Source: Reticulitermes lucifugus
Taxonomy: Eukaryota; Arthropoda; Insecta; Blattodea; Rhinotermitidae
Direction: 5' to 3'
Assembly: GCA_026260175.1 (NCBI GenBank)
Contig: JAKCWW010000298.1
Span: 1-64,000, forward strand
DNA length: 64,000 nucleotides
Positions 61,781 to 64,000 of the stretch are shown piece by piece. The notes under the pieces were generated by a model. That model was not told the DNA's origin. It did no database searches and saw only the letters and a list, made by a program, of their open reading frames with translations. Made by a program: the position numbers and the translations under genes. How positions within the stretch are numbered: position 1 is the stretch's first letter; each line of letters begins with the position of its first letter.

Positions 61781-63013
61781 TGCAAGTAGTAGAATTTATT
61801 ATTGTGCAATTTCAAATTTCGGGAGTTTTGTTACGTTGTATATTAAAGCTTTACCTTTCGGCATATGCGCAAATTTCAACAACTATTTTTCTGTTGTGCA
61901 CATACGACGCAAAAACGTAATAACAAGAAAATTTGTTTAAGATTATTTTTGTGAGTTTACCAATCAAGGATGTTCCAAACAAACTTTTTAGAAATTAGTG
62001 AGGTTTATGAAATTTTGTAAGGATTATTTTTGGAATTAGGCAAGTTTCAAATTTACTTTGCGTAAAGTGCGAGCCAGAAACCAATTAATGTGAAAAAACA
62101 GAGAAGTTAAATGATTCCAGCCACTTTTGTTTGTATTTAAGTACCAAATATCATTCGTGTCTCTTCAGTAGACTAAAAAAATTAACACGCATAACACTTT
62201 TGTTATGCCTTCGGTTCTATCCATTGTGAAAGAGAAATTTTAATTTATGATTTACAAAAAATTTCAGAATCCTACATATAATATCAGTAGTGACGCGCCG
62301 GATCACAAGGTCGCAAGTCTGCTGTGTTGTTACTGCAGGAAATTTAAGTTTTTGGGGTAACACAGAAGGTACAGAGTTCATGCAATTTCTGTTAAAATTT
62401 GTCATTTGATTCTGATTATCACCAAAAGACGCATAGAAACACATAGACCTCGGTAATCACATAAGATCACTTTGTTTTCTGAATAAATGAAAACAAACTG
62501 TAGAGACTTATGTTGAATCTAACGCGTAATATTTTGTTTCTACGTGGTAGAAATAACGAGAACTTGGAGCAGATGCAATGACCTTTCTAGAAATGATTGC
62601 TTTTTACTGTTTCATTCCCAGTGCAAGTTTTCCTTCTCTCGTTGATTTAGAAACAAGTAAGAAATTTGTTACTCGCTGTAAACCACTTTATGTCATATTT
62701 GTTTACAAATGTGTCTCATTTCCTCTGCCTCTTCCAATCAGAGTTCTGACATCTAAATAATTAACTCCCTAATTAAAGGTCTGAAATATTTGGTAAAATA
62801 CACAAAAATATATGAATGCATTACAAACAGGCAATTATCAAATTACGCTTTGGACGCAAGTTTCATGTAGCAATTAAATTTTTAATTGGTCTTGGAATTG
62901 TTATTTCTGTTTTTAGTCACCCATTCTATGTAAAAATATGATTCATACAACACGAAGCGGCAGCAATGCAGGTAATACTGTGATGTTCCCGTGGGGTAGT
63001 AACTTAATATACT
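61781..63013. other. No gene seen
   Basis: AT-rich; short frames. Confidence 0.6.
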
Positions 63014-63290
63014 GGCCGTGCCATGGCTCAGGCGGTTAGTCGCCGGCCTCTCACCGCGGAGTCCCAGGTTCGATGTGGGATTTGTGGTGGACAAAGGGGC
63101 ACTGAGACAGGTTTTTCTCCGAGTACTTCGGTTTTCCCCTGTCAATTTCATTCCACCGGTGCTCCATTAAAATATAAAAGCAGAAAAACTTCGTCAACTT
63201 CCTCACAGTGTTGTACAATAAGCGTTCAAGGCTGCGGTGCGTCCGTAGCATCTGCTAAGGAGCCGAGCCCTTCAATAAAAAAAACTTAAA
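63014..63290 (+). mobile_element. SINE-A, second copy
   Basis: Same head and body as the copy at 37.8 kb, with an A-rich end AATAAAAAAAAC at about 63275-63287. The B box is cut: GGTTCGA runs directly into TGTGGGATTTG, lacking about 15 bases present at 37.8 kb. An extra segment of about 40 bp lies in the middle (63170-63220). Confidence 0.87.
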
Positions 63291-64000
63291 ATACTGCAGA
63301 AGGTAGGCCTACTAAAGTACAGAATTGGTTAAATTTTGTTATACCTAAAACAGTGCCTACGAGCACCACATTAAACGCAAGATTTGTTGAAATGTTTTAA
63401 AACCTCCGAAACAGACAGTCATAGCTGACATAATGAAGCAGCCATAACTGTCTCCATGGAGTGTAGTCCGACTTGAAAATCTCACTGTTGCTCTGCTGAT
63501 CACGAAATGTCCCGCTTCTTTTTTAACACTTGAAGCTGTCTGTCGTGCTTACAGAAGCCCACCTCTGCATCACACTCTGAGACACTTTATCCCTGTCCAC
63601 AAAATTACACCCAATAAGTATTTAATATTACCCTCCCTTCTATATCTAGGCGTCGCAAGTGGAAGTTCTTTTGAGGTTTCCTAGATAAAATTTGATAAAC
63701 CCTCTTAGCCTAATCCCTTCTATCATTATAAATATCCCACCCACCTCCTTTACGTAATAATTATGGAAGGGACTTAAAAGTAATACTGTTTTGCAGGTGT
63801 TCAGTCATACAAAAGGCAATGTGACTTCCAAGTTACTGCAATTATTGCTTATACAGGGAACTTTAAGCCAGCTAAAATGCATTTTTATGAAAATTAATAT
63901 ATGTGTGTAGAGCACCGGATAATATAAGACTTAGAGAATGGAAAAATGAATACTTCCCACATTTGTGCAGCCTCTTACAGCGACACGTGTCATCCCCTAA
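63291..64000. other. No gene seen
   Basis: Nothing recognised to the end of the window. Confidence 0.55.

Noticed and set aside
1-64000. CRISPR arrays, operons, rRNA genes, retrovirus-like or Polinton-like elements
   Set aside because: None seen: no regularly spaced repeats, no rRNA-like sequence, and no gag, integrase, envelope or capsid motifs in any frame.

Overview
The window is animal nuclear DNA, almost certainly insect. It is AT-rich, has long introns with GT..AG borders, tRNA-headed SINEs, 5'-truncated LINEs and microsatellites, and no operon-like gene packing. The one clear protein gene is a secreted C-type lectin whose layout matches, from memory, the haemolymph lipopolysaccharide-binding lectins of cockroaches. 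The SINE and LINE families also look like those I associate with cockroaches and termites. I therefore infer Blattodea, probably a cockroach; the species cannot be fixed from sequence reading alone.

Layout. 1-8.8 kb: mostly featureless AT-rich DNA with a SINE-A scrap, a palindromic hairpin element at 4.46 kb, a SINE-C, a LINE scrap, and a weak pair of exon-like segments (5289-5378 and 6066-6112). 8.86-15.2 kb: a complete four-exon lectin gene on the + strand coding for 234 aa, with an old SINE-B in intron 2. 15.2-20.9 kb: featureless apart from an AAAG microsatellite with an assembly gap. 20.9-31 kb: LINE 3' ends, a SINE-D carrying a TG microsatellite, two foldback/MITE-like elements and two hammerhead-like hairpins. 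31-36 kb: a small cluster of regulatory-looking motifs, then a nested knot of LINE 3' end, LINE RNase H fragment and a 368-bp palindromic/tandem hairpin element. 36-64 kb: degraded LINE and SINE copies, five more hairpin elements, a near-perfect palindrome beside an N, and long stretches where I see nothing.

The lectin stands alone here. The rest of the window is a record of retroelement activity. LINE copies retain mostly their 3' ends, as expected from target-primed reverse transcription that stops early. SINE families B and C carry different heads on a similar core.

The most interesting signal is a recurring hairpin of the form CTGANGA-T-stem/loop-GAAA-(2-4 nt)-TH followed by a short closing stem. 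I found it in about nine places in several unrelated-looking flanks, often as head-to-head inverted pairs, once as an 88-bp tandem array, and once in an element bounded by a 12-bp direct repeat. This is close to the minimal type I hammerhead ribozyme known from Penelope-like and other small animal retroelements, but with one extra T after the CTGANGA box. Whether any copy cleaves is unknown.
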